The notes under the pieces were generated by a model. It had not been told where the DNA came from, did no database searches, and saw only the letters and a program-made list of their open reading frames with translations. A stretch of 64,000 bases of DNA from Janthinobacterium sp. Marseille (GTDB taxonomy: Bacteria > Pseudomonadota > Gammaproteobacteria > Burkholderiales > Burkholderiaceae_D), in the NCBI RefSeq assembly GCF_000013625.1, contig NC_009659.1:744001-808000 (forward strand), in the 5' to 3' direction. This document shows, one piece after another, positions 25,365-34,475 of this stretch. Made by a program: the position numbers and the translations under genes. The stretch's first letter is position 1, and each line of letters starts with the position of its first letter.

Positions 25365-26741
25365 ATGAGCATGGTCGAAGTTAAAGTCCCGGATATCGGC
25401 GACTTCAAAGAAGTCGAGGTGATTGAGCTGCTGGTCAAGGCGGGCGATACGATCAAGGTCGATCAATCCCTGATCACGGTTGAATCCGACAAAGCCAGCA
25501 TGGAAATCCCATCCAGCCACGCCGGTGTAGTAAAAGAAATCAAAGTCAAACTCGGTGACAAGATTGCCGAAGGCGCACTGGTTCTGTTGCTGGAAGAATC
25601 AGCAGCCGCTCCTGCGGCCGCGGCGGCACCAGCCGCTGAAGCACCGAAAGCTGAAGCTGCTCCTGCAGCAGCGCCGGCCCCGGCAGCCGCAGCTCCTGCA
25701 CCGGTTGCAGCGCCGGCCCCAGAGCCAGTCGCGGCACCTGCTGCGCCGGCACCAGCGCCTGTAGCATCTGCACCGGCTGCCGCCGCAGTTCCGGCAACGG
25801 CTGCAAACAGCAAGGCACATGCGTCACCGTCGATACGCAAGTTCGCACGCGAACTCGGTGTGGATCTCGGCAAGGTCGCGGGTTCGGGTCCGAAGGGACG
25901 CATTACACAGGAAGATGTACAGAATTACGTGAAGGGCATCATTGCTGCGGGTCCGGTTGCGGCTACTGCTGCAGCACCGGTGAAATCCGGCGGCGGTGCC
26001 GGCCTCGACCTGTTGCCATGGCCATCGCTGGACTTCAGCAAGTTCGGTACGACCACCTTGCAACCGCTGTCGCGCATCAAGAAAATCAGCGGTCCGAATC
26101 TGCACCGCAACTGGGTCATGATCCCGCACGTCACGCAATACGACGAAGCGGACGTCACCGAGCTGGAAGAGCTGCGTAAATCGACCAACACCGCGTTGGC
26201 CAAATCCGGCGTCAAATTGACGATGCTGGCATTTGTTATCAAGGCTTGCGTTGCCGCGTTGAAAAAATACCCGGAGTTCAACTCTTCGCTCGATGCAAAC
26301 GGTGAAAACCTGATCCTCAAGCAGTACTACAACATCGGCTTCGCCGCCGATACGCCGCAAGGCCTGGTGGTTCCTGTTGTTAAGGGCGTGGATCAAAAAA
26401 CGGTTACGCAGATTGCACAGGAAATGGGTGATCTGTCGGCACAGGCACGCGAAGGCAAACTGAAACCTGCTGACATGCAGGGTGCAACCTTCACGATCTC
26501 ATCGCTGGGCGGCATCGGTGGCACTTACTTCACACCATTGATCAATGCGCCGGAAGTGGCGATCATCGGCTTGTCAAAAACCTCGATGAAACCGGTATGG
26601 GACGGCAAGCAATTCGTACCACGCCTGATCATGCCTTTGTCGCTGTCCTACGATCACCGCGTGATCGACGGCGCGCAAGGCGCACGCTTCGTGACTTACC
26701 TGAGCGAAGTGTTGTCCGACCTGCGCAAGTCCCTGCTGTAA
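25365..26741 (+). CDS. aceF: dihydrolipoamide acetyltransferase (E2)
   Basis: A 458-residue core of the pyruvate dehydrogenase complex. There is one lipoyl domain (residues 1-76, lipoyl Lys43 in ESDKASM), an Ala/Pro linker (about 77-146), the peripheral subunit-binding domain (about 149-188) and the catalytic domain with DHRVIDGAQGARF near the end. E. coli AceF has three lipoyl domains; here one is on AceF and a near-copy on LpdA. GGAG stands seven bases before the ATG. Confidence 0.96.
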   Translation: MSMVEVKVPDIGDFKEVEVIELLVKAGDTIKVDQSLITVESDKASMEIPSSHAGVVKEIKVKLGDKIAEGALVLLLEESAAAPAAAAAPAAEAPKAEAAPAAAPAPAAAAPAPVAAPAPEPVAAPAAPAPAPVASAPAAAAVPATAANSKAHASPSIRKFARELGVDLGKVAGSGPKGRITQEDVQNYVKGIIAAGPVAATAAAPVKSGGGAGLDLLPWPSLDFSKFGTTTLQPLSRIKKISGPNLHRNWVMIPHVTQYDEADVTELEELRKSTNTALAKSGVKLTMLAFVIKACVAALKKYPEFNSSLDANGENLILKQYYNIGFAADTPQGLVVPVVKGVDQKTVTQIAQEMGDLSAQAREGKLKPADMQGATFTISSLGGIGGTYFTPLINAPEVAIIGLSKTSMKPVWDGKQFVPRLIMPLSLSYDHRVIDGAQGARFVTYLSEVLSDLRKSLL

Positions 26742-26757
26742 TCGACTGAGTGCCAGC

Positions 26758-27327
26758 ATGACTACCTGCGTCGTCGTCAAAAAGAACCGGGAAATCGCGA
26801 TTGCCTGCGATTCGCTGGTGACTTTTGGCGACACGCGTTTGTCGCATGCGTACGAAGAGAATAACAAGATGTTCCAGATCGGCCAGTCTTACGTCACGCT
26901 GGCTGGTACCGCGGCGCATTTCCCGGTCATGCGTAAATTGCTGACGGGGATGGGCGAGGACTGCAAGCTGAACAGCCGTGATGAAGTGTTTGATACCTTT
27001 ACCAAGGCGCATCAGATCCTCAAGGATCAATACTTCCTCAACACCAAGGAAGAGGAAGACGATCCTTACGAGTCATCGCAGATCGCAACGCTGGTAGCGA
27101 ACCCTTACGGCATCTTCGGTATTTATTCGTATCGTGAAGTATTCAGTTTTGATCGTTTCTGGGGCATAGGCAGTGGCCGCAATTTTGCACTGGGTGCGAT
27201 GTATGCAGCGTATGACGGTGCAGCCAGCGCGCGGGAAATCGCGGAAATCGGCGTACATGCAGGAGCCGAATTCGACAAGAGTACGGCAGGACCGTTTCAA
27301 ATCCTCAGTTTTCCCATGCAGGGATAG
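26758..27327 (+). CDS. proteasome-like Ntn hydrolase (BPH-type)
   Basis: A 189-residue protein of the proteasome beta/HslV fold, starting MTTCVVVKK. After removal of Met1, Thr2 would be the N-terminal nucleophile; alignment by eye with HslV places Asp18 at catalytic Asp17 and Lys37 (NNKMF, with a small insertion) near catalytic Lys33. No hslU, arc or mpa ATPase is nearby and the protein is longer than HslV. It corresponds well to the betaproteobacterial proteasome homologue (BPH), reported as a double-ring complex of unknown physiological role. It lies 16 bases after aceF and 82 before lpdA, so it should be co-transcribed with the PDH genes. Confidence 0.8.
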   Translation: MTTCVVVKKNREIAIACDSLVTFGDTRLSHAYEENNKMFQIGQSYVTLAGTAAHFPVMRKLLTGMGEDCKLNSRDEVFDTFTKAHQILKDQYFLNTKEEEDDPYESSQIATLVANPYGIFGIYSYREVFSFDRFWGIGSGRNFALGAMYAAYDGAASAREIAEIGVHAGAEFDKSTAGPFQILSFPMQG

Positions 27328-27409
27328 TAATCAGGGTCACTAAAAAATATCAATCCGGGACGCGTTGCGCAGAGCAGCGCGGCAGGATAAAAAATACGGA
27401 GCTAAAGCG

Positions 27410-29227
27410 ATGAGCATGATTGAAGTGAAAGTCCCCGATATCGGCGATTTCAAGGAAGTTGAAATTATTGAGTTGCTGGTCAAAGTGGGCGATACGATCA
27501 AAATCGATCAATCGCTGATTACGGTCGAGTCCGACAAGGCCAGCATGGAGATTCCATCCAGCCACGCCGGCGTCATCAAGGAATTGAAAATCAAGTTGGG
27601 CGACAAGGTTGCAGAAGGTTCCTTGCTGCTGGTACTGGAAGCTGCCGAAAGTGCACCAGCACCTGCGGCAACACCGGTACCAGCCGCTGCGCCTGCTCCT
27701 GCGGCGGCCCCGGCTGCCGCACCAGCGCCGGTTCAGGCGGCTGCGCCCGCCGCAGCTCCGGCAGCTACACCAGCACCAGCTGCTGCCAGCTTCGGCGGCA
27801 GCGCCGATATCGAATGCGACATGATGGTCCTCGGCGCAGGCCCTGGCGGTTACTCCGCTGCTTTCCGTGCCGCAGACCTCGGCATGTCCACCGTCCTGAT
27901 CGAACGTTATTCGACCCTCGGCGGTGTTTGCCTCAACGTCGGTTGCATCCCATCCAAAGCCTTGCTGCACGTTGCAGCAGTGATCGATGAAACTGCATCG
28001 ATGGCGGCGCATGGCGTGACCTTCGGCAAACCGCAAATCGATATCGACAAACTGCGTGGCTACAAGGAACAGGTCATCGGCAAGATGACCACGGGCCTCG
28101 CCGGTATGGCGAAAGCGCGCAAGGTCAATGTCGTGCAAGGTGTCGGCCAGTTCGTCGGTCCCAACCATATCGAAGTTACAGCAGCTGACGGCAGCAAGAA
28201 AACCATCCAGTTCAAGCAAGCGATCATCGCTGCCGGTTCCTCGGTGGTGAACCTGCCGTTCGTACCGCAGGACCCACGTATCGTCGATTCGACCGGCGCG
28301 CTGGAATTGCGCAGCGTGCCCAAGCGCATGCTGGTCATCGGCGGTGGCATCATCGGCCTGGAAATGGCGACCGTTTATTCGACGTTGGGTGCGCGCATCG
28401 ACGTGGTAGAAATGATGGACGGCCTGATGCAGGGCGCAGACCGCGACATGGTCAAAGTCTGGCAAAAGTTCAACGAGAAGCGCTTCGACAAAATCATGTT
28501 GAAGACAAAAACCGTAGCAGTCGAAGCATTGAAAGAAGGCATCAAGGTTTCTTTCGAAGCAGCCGAAGCTGGTGCAACCGCACCGGAACCGCAAGTCTAT
28601 GACATGGTGCTGGTCGCAGTGGGCCGCAGCCCGAACGGCAAGAAAATCGCTGCCGACAAGGCGGGCGTTGCTGTTACCGATCGCGGCTTCATCGAAGTCG
28701 ATGCGCAAATGCGTACCAATGTGCCGCACATCTTTGCGATCGGTGACCTGGTTGGTCAGCCGATGCTGGCGCACAAGGCAGTGCACGAAGCACACGTTGC
28801 CGCTGAAGCAGCAGCCGGTGAAAAAGCCTACTTTGACGCGCGCGTCATTCCTTCGGTTGCTTACACTGATCCGGAAGTGGCATGGGTCGGTATCACCGAA
28901 GATGAAGCCAAGGCCAAGGGCATCAAACTCGAAAAAGGTCACTTCCCATGGGCAGCATCGGGTCGTGCCGTGGCGAACGGTCGTGACGAAGGCTTCACCA
29001 AACTGTTGTTCGATGCTGAAACTCATCGCATCGTTGGTGGCGGTATCGTCGGTACCCACGCTGGCGACATGATCGGTGAAATCGCACTGGCGATTGAAAT
29101 GGGGGCGGACGCAGTGGATATCGGCAAAACCATCCATCCGCATCCAACCCTGGGTGAATCGATTGGTATGGCGGCAGAAGTATTTGAAGGCGTCTGTACT
29201 GATTTGCCGCCGGCACGCAAGAAGTAA
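27410..29227 (+). CDS. lpdA: dihydrolipoamide dehydrogenase with N-terminal lipoyl domain (E3)
   Basis: A 605-residue flavoprotein that reoxidises dihydrolipoamide with NAD. Residues 1-77 are a lipoyl domain (Lys43) almost the same as that of AceF; an Ala/Pro linker runs to about 127; the FAD motif GAGPGG is at 142-147 and the redox disulfide is Cys174-Cys179. The start is the ATG at 27410 behind GGAG; upstream in-frame codons are not part of the domain. Lipoyl-E3 fusions occur in Neisseria and Burkholderiales. Confidence 0.96.
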   Translation: MSMIEVKVPDIGDFKEVEIIELLVKVGDTIKIDQSLITVESDKASMEIPSSHAGVIKELKIKLGDKVAEGSLLLVLEAAESAPAPAATPVPAAAPAPAAAPAAAPAPVQAAAPAAAPAATPAPAAASFGGSADIECDMMVLGAGPGGYSAAFRAADLGMSTVLIERYSTLGGVCLNVGCIPSKALLHVAAVIDETASMAAHGVTFGKPQIDIDKLRGYKEQVIGKMTTGLAGMAKARKVNVVQGVGQFVGPNHIEVTAADGSKKTIQFKQAIIAAGSSVVNLPFVPQDPRIVDSTGALELRSVPKRMLVIGGGIIGLEMATVYSTLGARIDVVEMMDGLMQGADRDMVKVWQKFNEKRFDKIMLKTKTVAVEALKEGIKVSFEAAEAGATAPEPQVYDMVLVAVGRSPNGKKIAADKAGVAVTDRGFIEVDAQMRTNVPHIFAIGDLVGQPMLAHKAVHEAHVAAEAAAGEKAYFDARVIPSVAYTDPEVAWVGITEDEAKAKGIKLEKGHFPWAASGRAVANGRDEGFTKLLFDAETHRIVGGGIVGTHAGDMIGEIALAIEMGADAVDIGKTIHPHPTLGESIGMAAEVFEGVCTDLPPARKK

Positions 29228-29245
29228 GCTGCATTCGGGTACAAG

Positions 29246-29275
29246 CAAAAAGCGACGCGATGCGTCGCTTTTTTT
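29246..29275 (+). terminator. Rho-independent terminator of the PDH operon
   Basis: GCGACGC-GAT-GCGTCGC with flanking A5 and T7 runs, 18 bases beyond the lpdA stop. Confidence 0.92.
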
Positions 29276-29347
29276 ATCAAAATCCAATAACATGCGACGT
29301 AATTTAGGTCTTTCTTAGCGCTTTATTCATTAAATGTCAGGCACATC

Positions 29348-29767
29348 ATGTATCGCGTTCTGTTGGTAGCCAGTCTATTCCTGTTGTGCGCATGTTCATC
29401 AACACACGATCTCAAACGCGATGGTGCCAATTTATTTGGTGGAGGTTTTATCGATGATCAAATTGGAGAAGGCTTTTATTTGATCAAAGGCTTTAGTAAT
29501 GACTCCATATTTGTTACCAGGGAGTCAGCTGCAAATACCTTTGAGTATCGGGCCAAGCAATTATGTCCAGAAGGTTTTGCAGAAGTCAGGACGGTCGCCA
29601 ATGCATATAAATCAGCAATCCCCGGTATGCCGAATCCTTACCCGGCCTTGCAGCTTATTGAAACTCCGCGAAACGTAATTACTTCGAAAATCGGATATGT
29701 CCTCTGTGGCAATAGTCCTATTACCCTGGAACAAGCTAAGGCGATAGTTGTATCCAGAACTGAGTAA
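29348..29767 (+). CDS. small lipoprotein, CC0125/CC1285-like
   Basis: A 139-residue predicted lipoprotein: hydrophobic signal 1-13 and lipobox LCAC with Cys16. The following domain contains GEGFYLIKGFSNDS...AANTFEYRAKQLCPEGF, which recalls the short envelope lipoproteins of the CC0125/CC1285 type (a strand pair, then an Ala-rich helix); the match is from memory and function is unknown. It is AT-richer than the surrounding genes and leads a group of four small proteins. Confidence 0.7.
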   Translation: MYRVLLVASLFLLCACSSTHDLKRDGANLFGGGFIDDQIGEGFYLIKGFSNDSIFVTRESAANTFEYRAKQLCPEGFAEVRTVANAYKSAIPGMPNPYPALQLIETPRNVITSKIGYVLCGNSPITLEQAKAIVVSRTE

Positions 29768-29807
29768 ACATCATTTTTAGTGCGAATGCTTTTATGAAGA
29801 GAGATCA

Positions 29808-30512
29808 ATGAAAAAACTTGGCTTGATCTTTATCTTGACGATTTCCCTGTCGGGATGTTTGGCATCCTTGCCCGGAAAACAAGGAACTCGCATCGATGAA
29901 GTTCCAATGTATGGCGGGATGGACCGCTCCCAATATCCGACGCTCAAGGCCGGGGATGAAAAATTTATCTCTGATGTAAGCGCACAATTTGGGTCGCGTG
30001 AGAGTGCCAGCATTGTATGGGTGGACCAAGGTTACAAGTTTTATCACCAGGACCAATTGGGCATGGCGATGCGGCGTTTCAATCAGGCATGGCTCCTGAA
30101 TCCAAACAATGCCGAAGTGTACGCCGGTTTCGGCGCTGTATTAATGGATCAGGGAAAGTCATGCGAAGCAATGCAAATGATGGAGAAATCGCTCACACTT
30201 TCTCCCCCGGAGTACCAAGGTATTTACGCGGATGCAGCGCGTATCGTTACCTTGTGTGCTGTGAGTGACAAAGATCTGACTAGTGATGGCAGGACCAGGT
30301 TATTGGCGCGATCTGAAGAGCTATACAAGAAAGCGGAAAAAGTAGAGATCAATAAAAAATACGTCTATGACTCGTGGGCAATGAGCCGATATTTACTTGG
30401 AAGATACGATGATGCATGGTCCATGCTTGCCAAAGCACGCAAAATAGGTGGGGAAACACCGAAGAGCTTCCTTGACTTGTTGCAGGCAAAGATGCCAAAG
30501 CCGACGCAGTGA
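29808..30512 (+). CDS. lipoprotein with TPR-like repeats
   Basis: A 234-residue lipoprotein: signal peptide with lipobox LSGC and Cys17, then a helical region with TPR character (YKFYHQDQLGMAMRRFNQAWLLNPNNAEVYAGFG at about 76-109 and the next helix pair) and a C-terminal helical hairpin. Such proteins serve as scaffolds at the outer membrane. It starts 40 bases after the preceding lipoprotein. Confidence 0.72.
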   Translation: MKKLGLIFILTISLSGCLASLPGKQGTRIDEVPMYGGMDRSQYPTLKAGDEKFISDVSAQFGSRESASIVWVDQGYKFYHQDQLGMAMRRFNQAWLLNPNNAEVYAGFGAVLMDQGKSCEAMQMMEKSLTLSPPEYQGIYADAARIVTLCAVSDKDLTSDGRTRLLARSEELYKKAEKVEINKKYVYDSWAMSRYLLGRYDDAWSMLAKARKIGGETPKSFLDLLQAKMPKPTQ

Positions 30513-30570
30513 AACGAATACAAAGATGGTTGTGCGGCACATTCCCAGTAGGCAAGTGGAGTGTCCCCGA

Positions 30571-30602
30571 ATAAAAAAGAGATGCAGTGCATCTCTTTTT
30601 TA
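30571..30602. terminator. terminator after TPR lipoprotein
   Basis: AAAAAAGAGATGCA and TGCATCTCTTTTTT form a near-continuous dyad with A and T runs; it can work in both directions. Confidence 0.8.
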
Positions 30603-30676
30603 TTTGTCAGCATGAAGTCCGCTTTACATGGTCTGCATCGTTAAAGTTAAAATCGGATTATGGAACCGGGAAAATC

Positions 30677-31231
30677 ATGGGATATGTGAATATTACGAAC
30701 GAGCAGAATAATGCGGCAGGACAGATAGTCGAGTTGTTGGCAACGCGGATAGGGCAAAATCGCGCGATACATCCGGAAACCGTCATCGCGGTGGTTGCGC
30801 GCTTATCCGGCAGTTTTCTTTTACGGTCGTTGAACTTCGATCTCGATAAGTTGGAGCCGGGCGCGATAGTGTTGTCGGCAGAGGCCAATGAAAGAACGCC
30901 TGACTTGCTGGCACTGTTGTCCACTGCACTGACAAGCAAGGGAATACCATTGGATACTCAAAAGTTGGGCGGCGACAAGTCCTTGCGTGGCGAAGAGCCT
31001 AACTTGTCCTTCGAGGCATCCATTACTTCCTTGCAGGATGGCATGCTGCTCATCGCGCAAGAAAATAATCTGGATTTTGAGCAGGCTGCACAAGCGGGGA
31101 CATTGGCGACTGCATTTATCGTTGCTGAATGTAGCAGGACGATAAGTGCTGAGACGGCATTGAACGTCGCCGTTTATGGTTTGATCGAGGGATCGAAAAC
31201 CGTTCCGCCCCTGTTTGCGCCTATTAGATAA
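30677..31231 (+). CDS. unrecognised cytoplasmic protein
   Basis: A 184-residue protein without signal peptide or membrane segment, predicted mixed helical. I do not recognise a family. I chose the ATG at 30677, giving an N-terminus MGYVNITNEQ; the frame runs upstream through a terminator, so earlier starts are unlikely. It sits between two lipoprotein genes behind its own terminator-delimited start. Confidence 0.55.
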   Translation: MGYVNITNEQNNAAGQIVELLATRIGQNRAIHPETVIAVVARLSGSFLLRSLNFDLDKLEPGAIVLSAEANERTPDLLALLSTALTSKGIPLDTQKLGGDKSLRGEEPNLSFEASITSLQDGMLLIAQENNLDFEQAAQAGTLATAFIVAECSRTISAETALNVAVYGLIEGSKTVPPLFAPIR

Positions 31232-31276
31232 GTTTGCGAGAGTTAATACTTTAATTTAAATATAAAGACTAAATAT

Positions 31277-31801
31277 ATGAGACTCCGAATATTGTTTCTT
31301 TCCTTAGTAATCTTTGTTAGTGCATGCGGCGTCATCGGTCCAAAAATAAACTTTTATGACGGCGATGCTGCGTTAAAGCAAGCGGATGCTGCAAACGTTC
31401 GTGGATCTCGTACTAAGATGGATCAACAATATTCTCCAGTAATTGTCTTCTTGGACAGCATAGATAAACAAGCTACTGGACGAGCAAAGGAAGCTCGCTG
31501 TAATTTCGAAAAGCCATATCCGATCACTTCCGGAGTGCATGAATTTGTCGTCGTATTAAGTGCGGGGGAAGTGTTTTCAACGAGCCGATTTGGATTTACA
31601 TCTGTCTCATTGAATGTGGCACCCGGAGCCAAAGTGATTTTTTATGGGGAGATTTACTCAACAGATTCAGCTGCCATTTGGGCCGCCGATGAAACAGGGA
31701 ATCTTTTGTCGAAAAAAATTCCTCTAACTCTTAAAGATAGCCCTTCAAAAGGTATGCCATTTGGTTTCTCGGCTATTGAAAATTCTTGTTCCTTCCCGTA
31801 A
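31277..31801 (+). CDS. small lipoprotein of unknown function
   Basis: A 174-residue lipoprotein with lipobox VSAC and Cys17. The mature part is rich in beta strands, with two cysteines (in ARCNF and NSCSF) that could pair in the periplasm. It is markedly AT-rich compared with flanking core genes. No family recognised. Confidence 0.65.
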   Translation: MRLRILFLSLVIFVSACGVIGPKINFYDGDAALKQADAANVRGSRTKMDQQYSPVIVFLDSIDKQATGRAKEARCNFEKPYPITSGVHEFVVVLSAGEVFSTSRFGFTSVSLNVAPGAKVIFYGEIYSTDSAAIWAADETGNLLSKKIPLTLKDSPSKGMPFGFSAIENSCSFP

Positions 31802-31900
31802 ATGCTGTAGGTGATTTCTGGTTAATGTAAAAAACTGCGGTTCTATCGTGGTGATACGATCCTCGATTTTTTATAAGTTAAGTCAGCAGAAAATTGATAT

Positions 31901-32515
31901 CTACCTAAACCACCACCCCGACCACGCCCGCACCAATCCCGCCAGACGGTCATAGCCAAACTTCCCCGGATGCGCAAAATCATTGGCAATCGCTTCCTTC
32001 AGCCAATGTTCATCTTTGCGCAGCACTTCAAATACGGACAGGTAGGGCACATTTAATCCTGCCGCGATTTCGGCAAACTGCTTATCCAGTTGTGCAACGC
32101 GACGATTGTGCGGTGCGTCCGGCATCGGCGGTGGTCCGACCATCAGTGTCTTGTAGCGTGCCGCAGCAGAGCGCAGGATGCGTTCGCAATTGGCCAGGCT
32201 TTCTTCTTCCGGTACGCGCAAACTGCCTTCAAAGATGGAACTATCGTTGACGCCAAAGGAAAACACCACGAGTTGTTCGCAATCGGCCGGCAAGCGCGCT
32301 GCGCATTCCTGTTCCCATCGTGCTGCAATGTCACGGCTGGTGTCACGGCGTATGCCGAGGTTGTAATGGGTAATGTTGACGTCACGCGAAACTGCGTCTT
32401 GTGTGATACGTCCGGCCCAGCCGAGGCAGAGTGGATCGCTGGTGCCCTGGACGAAGGAATCGCCGACAAAGCAGATGCGATGATCGGTTTTGGCGTTTGG
32501 CTTGTGGTCACTCAC
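31901..32515 (-). CDS. SGNH/GDSL hydrolase
   Basis: A 204-residue esterase of the SGNH superfamily. Block I FVGDSFVQG carries the nucleophile Ser (residue 19), block III is GVNDS, and the C-terminal DFAHPGKFGY holds the Asp-His pair. No signal peptide, so probably cytoplasmic; substrates of this group range from lipids to thioesters. It follows the NlpC/P60 gene by six bases in the argD direction. Confidence 0.85.
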   Translation of the reverse strand: MSDHKPNAKTDHRICFVGDSFVQGTSDPLCLGWAGRITQDAVSRDVNITHYNLGIRRDTSRDIAARWEQECAARLPADCEQLVVFSFGVNDSSIFEGSLRVPEEESLANCERILRSAAARYKTLMVGPPPMPDAPHNRRVAQLDKQFAEIAAGLNVPYLSVFEVLRKDEHWLKEAIANDFAHPGKFGYDRLAGLVRAWSGWWFR

Positions 32516-32521
32516 GATGCA

Positions 32522-33052
32522 TCAATCGAAGTAAGTACGCGCCATTTCAAATCTTGGCGCGAAGTAGACATTGTCCATACGCTCTATACGCACTTTGCCT
32601 TTGCTGGAGGGCGCGTGGATGAAACGACCATCGCCTATGTAGACGCCGACATGTGAAAACGAGCGGTTCATGGTGTTGAAGAACACCAGGTCGCCGGGAC
32701 GCAGGGTGCGTGGATCGATTTCCTTGCCCCTGCGAGCAATGTCTGCCGCGCTACCGCTCACATTCATGTTCAATGCCTGGCGATAGATATAGGACACCAT
32801 GCCGCTGCAATCGAGACCTGCTTCCGGGTTTTTGCCGCCGAACTGGTAACCGGTGTCTATCATGCCCATCGCATAGAGCGCGATTTCATTGCCTTTTTCA
32901 CTGACAGGCTGCGGCTCATACATGATGGCACGTGCTGCTGGACGTTTGACAGGCGTTGAGGTGCCGCAGGCTGCCAGCAAGGCTGTTGCCAGCAGCGCGA
33001 CGAATAATCCGCGCAGGCTGGCGATGCTGGTCCGGGCGCTATGCGAAATCAT
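32522..33052 (-). CDS. NlpC/P60 lipoprotein endopeptidase (C40)
   Basis: A 176-residue cell-wall peptidase that should cleave peptidoglycan stem peptides in the periplasm. Lipobox LLAAC with Cys29; NlpC/P60 domain about residues 60-170 with catalytic Cys82 (DCSGMV), His134 (SHVGVYIGDGRFIH) and polar third residue His146. It starts five bases after the argD stop, so it is probably co-transcribed. Confidence 0.9.
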   Translation of the reverse strand: MISHSARTSIASLRGLFVALLATALLAACGTSTPVKRPAARAIMYEPQPVSEKGNEIALYAMGMIDTGYQFGGKNPEAGLDCSGMVSYIYRQALNMNVSGSAADIARRGKEIDPRTLRPGDLVFFNTMNRSFSHVGVYIGDGRFIHAPSSKGKVRIERMDNVYFAPRFEMARTYFD

Positions 33053-33057
33053 TGCGC

Positions 33058-34260
33058 TTAGCGCTTGAGTTCGCTGAGGACGCCGGACAACATCTCTATC
33101 ATCTGGTCCAGCTCTTCATACGTGACGTTGAGTGCAGGCATGAAGCGCAGCAGGTCAGGGCGCGGCGAGTTCAGCAACAAACCGACCGGTTCCAGGTCGC
33201 GCGCCTTTTCCACGATTTGCGGACCAATGTCGGAGCCCAGTTTCAATGCACGCAACAAGCCATCACCGCGTTCACCGGCCAGGCCGTGTTTCTCTGTCAG
33301 CTTCAGCAATGCAGCGCTGAGGTAAGCGCCTTTGTCTTTGACCGATTGCAGGAAGCCTGGTGCCAGTAGTGCTTGCGCTACCGCATTGCCGACAGCCGTC
33401 ATCAATGGATTGCCGTTATAAGTGCCGCCCTGGTCGCCCGGTTCAAAGCAGGCGATCTCTTCACGACACAACATCGCTGCCAGTGGTACGCCGCCGCCTA
33501 TGCCTTTGCCCAGCGTCATGATGTCTGGCGTGATGCCGGACAATTGATAGCCGAACAATTCGCCGGTACGGCCCATGCCGGTTTGTACTTCGTCGACGAT
33601 CAGCAGCACGCCGTGTTCCTTGGTCAGGGCGCGCAGTGCTTGCATGAATTCGCGCGTCGCCGGGATGACACCGCCTTCGCCTTGTACCGGTTCCAGCATC
33701 ACGGCGATGGTTTTGTCTGTGATGAGTTTCTTGACGCTATCGATGTCGTTCAAGGTTGCTTTGAAGAAGCCTGGCACTTGCGGTGCATAGATGGTGTCCC
33801 AGCCGGCTTTGCCGCTGGCTGACATGGTTGCCAGGGTGCGACCGTGGAAGCTGTGGTCGAAGGTAATGATTTCGTAGCGGTTTTCGCCAGCTGCGTTCTT
33901 GTTCAGCTTGCCCCATTTGCGCGCCAGTTTGACGGCACTTTCGTTGGCTTCCGCGCCGCTGTTGGCGAAGAAGACGCGATCGAAGCAGGAGTTCCCGGTC
34001 AGCAGTGCGGCCAATGCGATCGACGGTTCGTTGTAAAAGGCCGGCGATGGATTGATCAGCTTTTTCGCCTGGACGTTCAGTGCATCCTGTATGCATTGCG
34101 GCGAATGGCCGAGGCAGTTGACGGCCCAGCCTTGCAGGTAATCGAGGTAGCGTTTGCCCTTATGGTCAGTCAGCCACATGCCGTCGCCTTCGGTGAAAAC
34201 CAGTTCCGGACGGTTGGTGATGTAGAGCAGTGAATTGACGGGGTACTGGCTGAATTCCAT
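33058..34260 (-). CDS. argD: acetylornithine aminotransferase
   Basis: A 400-residue PLP enzyme of arginine biosynthesis (class III aminotransferase), converting N-acetylglutamate semialdehyde to N-acetylornithine; family members may also act on succinyl-diaminopimelate or succinylornithine. Schiff-base Lys252 is in TLGKGIGGG, and Asp223 in IVDEVQTG binds the PLP pyridine. The ATG at 34260 follows AGGAG. Upstream stand a terminator, a 22-codon leader with three arginine codons and a strong promoter, arranged like an attenuator. Confidence 0.9.
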   Translation of the reverse strand: MEFSQYPVNSLLYITNRPELVFTEGDGMWLTDHKGKRYLDYLQGWAVNCLGHSPQCIQDALNVQAKKLINPSPAFYNEPSIALAALLTGNSCFDRVFFANSGAEANESAVKLARKWGKLNKNAAGENRYEIITFDHSFHGRTLATMSASGKAGWDTIYAPQVPGFFKATLNDIDSVKKLITDKTIAVMLEPVQGEGGVIPATREFMQALRALTKEHGVLLIVDEVQTGMGRTGELFGYQLSGITPDIMTLGKGIGGGVPLAAMLCREEIACFEPGDQGGTYNGNPLMTAVGNAVAQALLAPGFLQSVKDKGAYLSAALLKLTEKHGLAGERGDGLLRALKLGSDIGPQIVEKARDLEPVGLLLNSPRPDLLRFMPALNVTYEELDQMIEMLSGVLSELKR

Positions 34261-34322
34261 TTCGGCTACTCCTGAGCGCAAATAAGTAAAAAATATCTGG
34301 GACTAAAATTACTGCAATTACT

Positions 34323-34353
34323 AAAAAAAAAGCCACAGGATTTGCCTGTGGCT
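34323..34353 (-). terminator. leader terminator in front of argD
   Basis: Read on the minus strand: AGCCACAGG, loop CAAAT, CCTGTGGCT, then eight T. It lies between the leader ORF and argD, 63 bases before the argD start, so transcription must pass it to reach the gene. Confidence 0.88.
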
Positions 34354-34370
34354 GAGTGATCGGCTTACGC

Positions 34371-34439
34371 TTACACGCACGGCATCCAAGGCTGGGGCAG
34401 CTGGTTACGGCGTCGCAAGAGTTTGGCGGTCATATTCAT
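34371..34439 (-). CDS. putative arginine leader peptide of argD
   Basis: A 22-codon ORF, starting almost exactly at the predicted transcription start. It carries Leu-Leu-Arg-Arg-Arg at positions 7-11 (CGA CGC CGT) and ends Trp-Met-Pro-Cys-Val. A terminator follows 18 bases after the stop codon and argD lies beyond it. Bases 34392-34386 (GCCTTGG, codons 16-18) can pair with the first arm of the terminator (CCA-C-AGGC, one bulge), giving a possible antiterminator exposed when a ribosome stalls on the Arg codons. There is no Shine-Dalgarno; leaderless translation is assumed. It could instead be part of a small RNA. Confidence 0.55.
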   Translation of the reverse strand: MNMTAKLLRRRNQLPQPWMPCV

Positions 34440-34446
34440 GTGAAGA

Positions 34447-34475
34447 ATATTATGACGTTTTGCGCAGTGCGTCAA
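34447..34475 (-). promoter_or_regulatory. strong sigma70-like promoter for argD leader
   Basis: Minus strand: TTGACG (34475-34470), exactly 17 bases, TAATAT (34452-34447). The predicted start is at about 34439-34441, at the leader ATG. Confidence 0.75.

Noticed and set aside
27350-29293. Long minus-strand frame (647 codons) across lpdA
   Set aside because: Mirror of the lpdA coding frame, with His/Arg/Asp-rich content and no ribosome site or family resemblance.
31802-31900. Imperfect ATCGT-GGTGAT-ACGAT dyad with a nearby T-run as terminator
   Set aside because: The arms are short, and the T-run is not directly adjacent to the stem; not strong enough to list.
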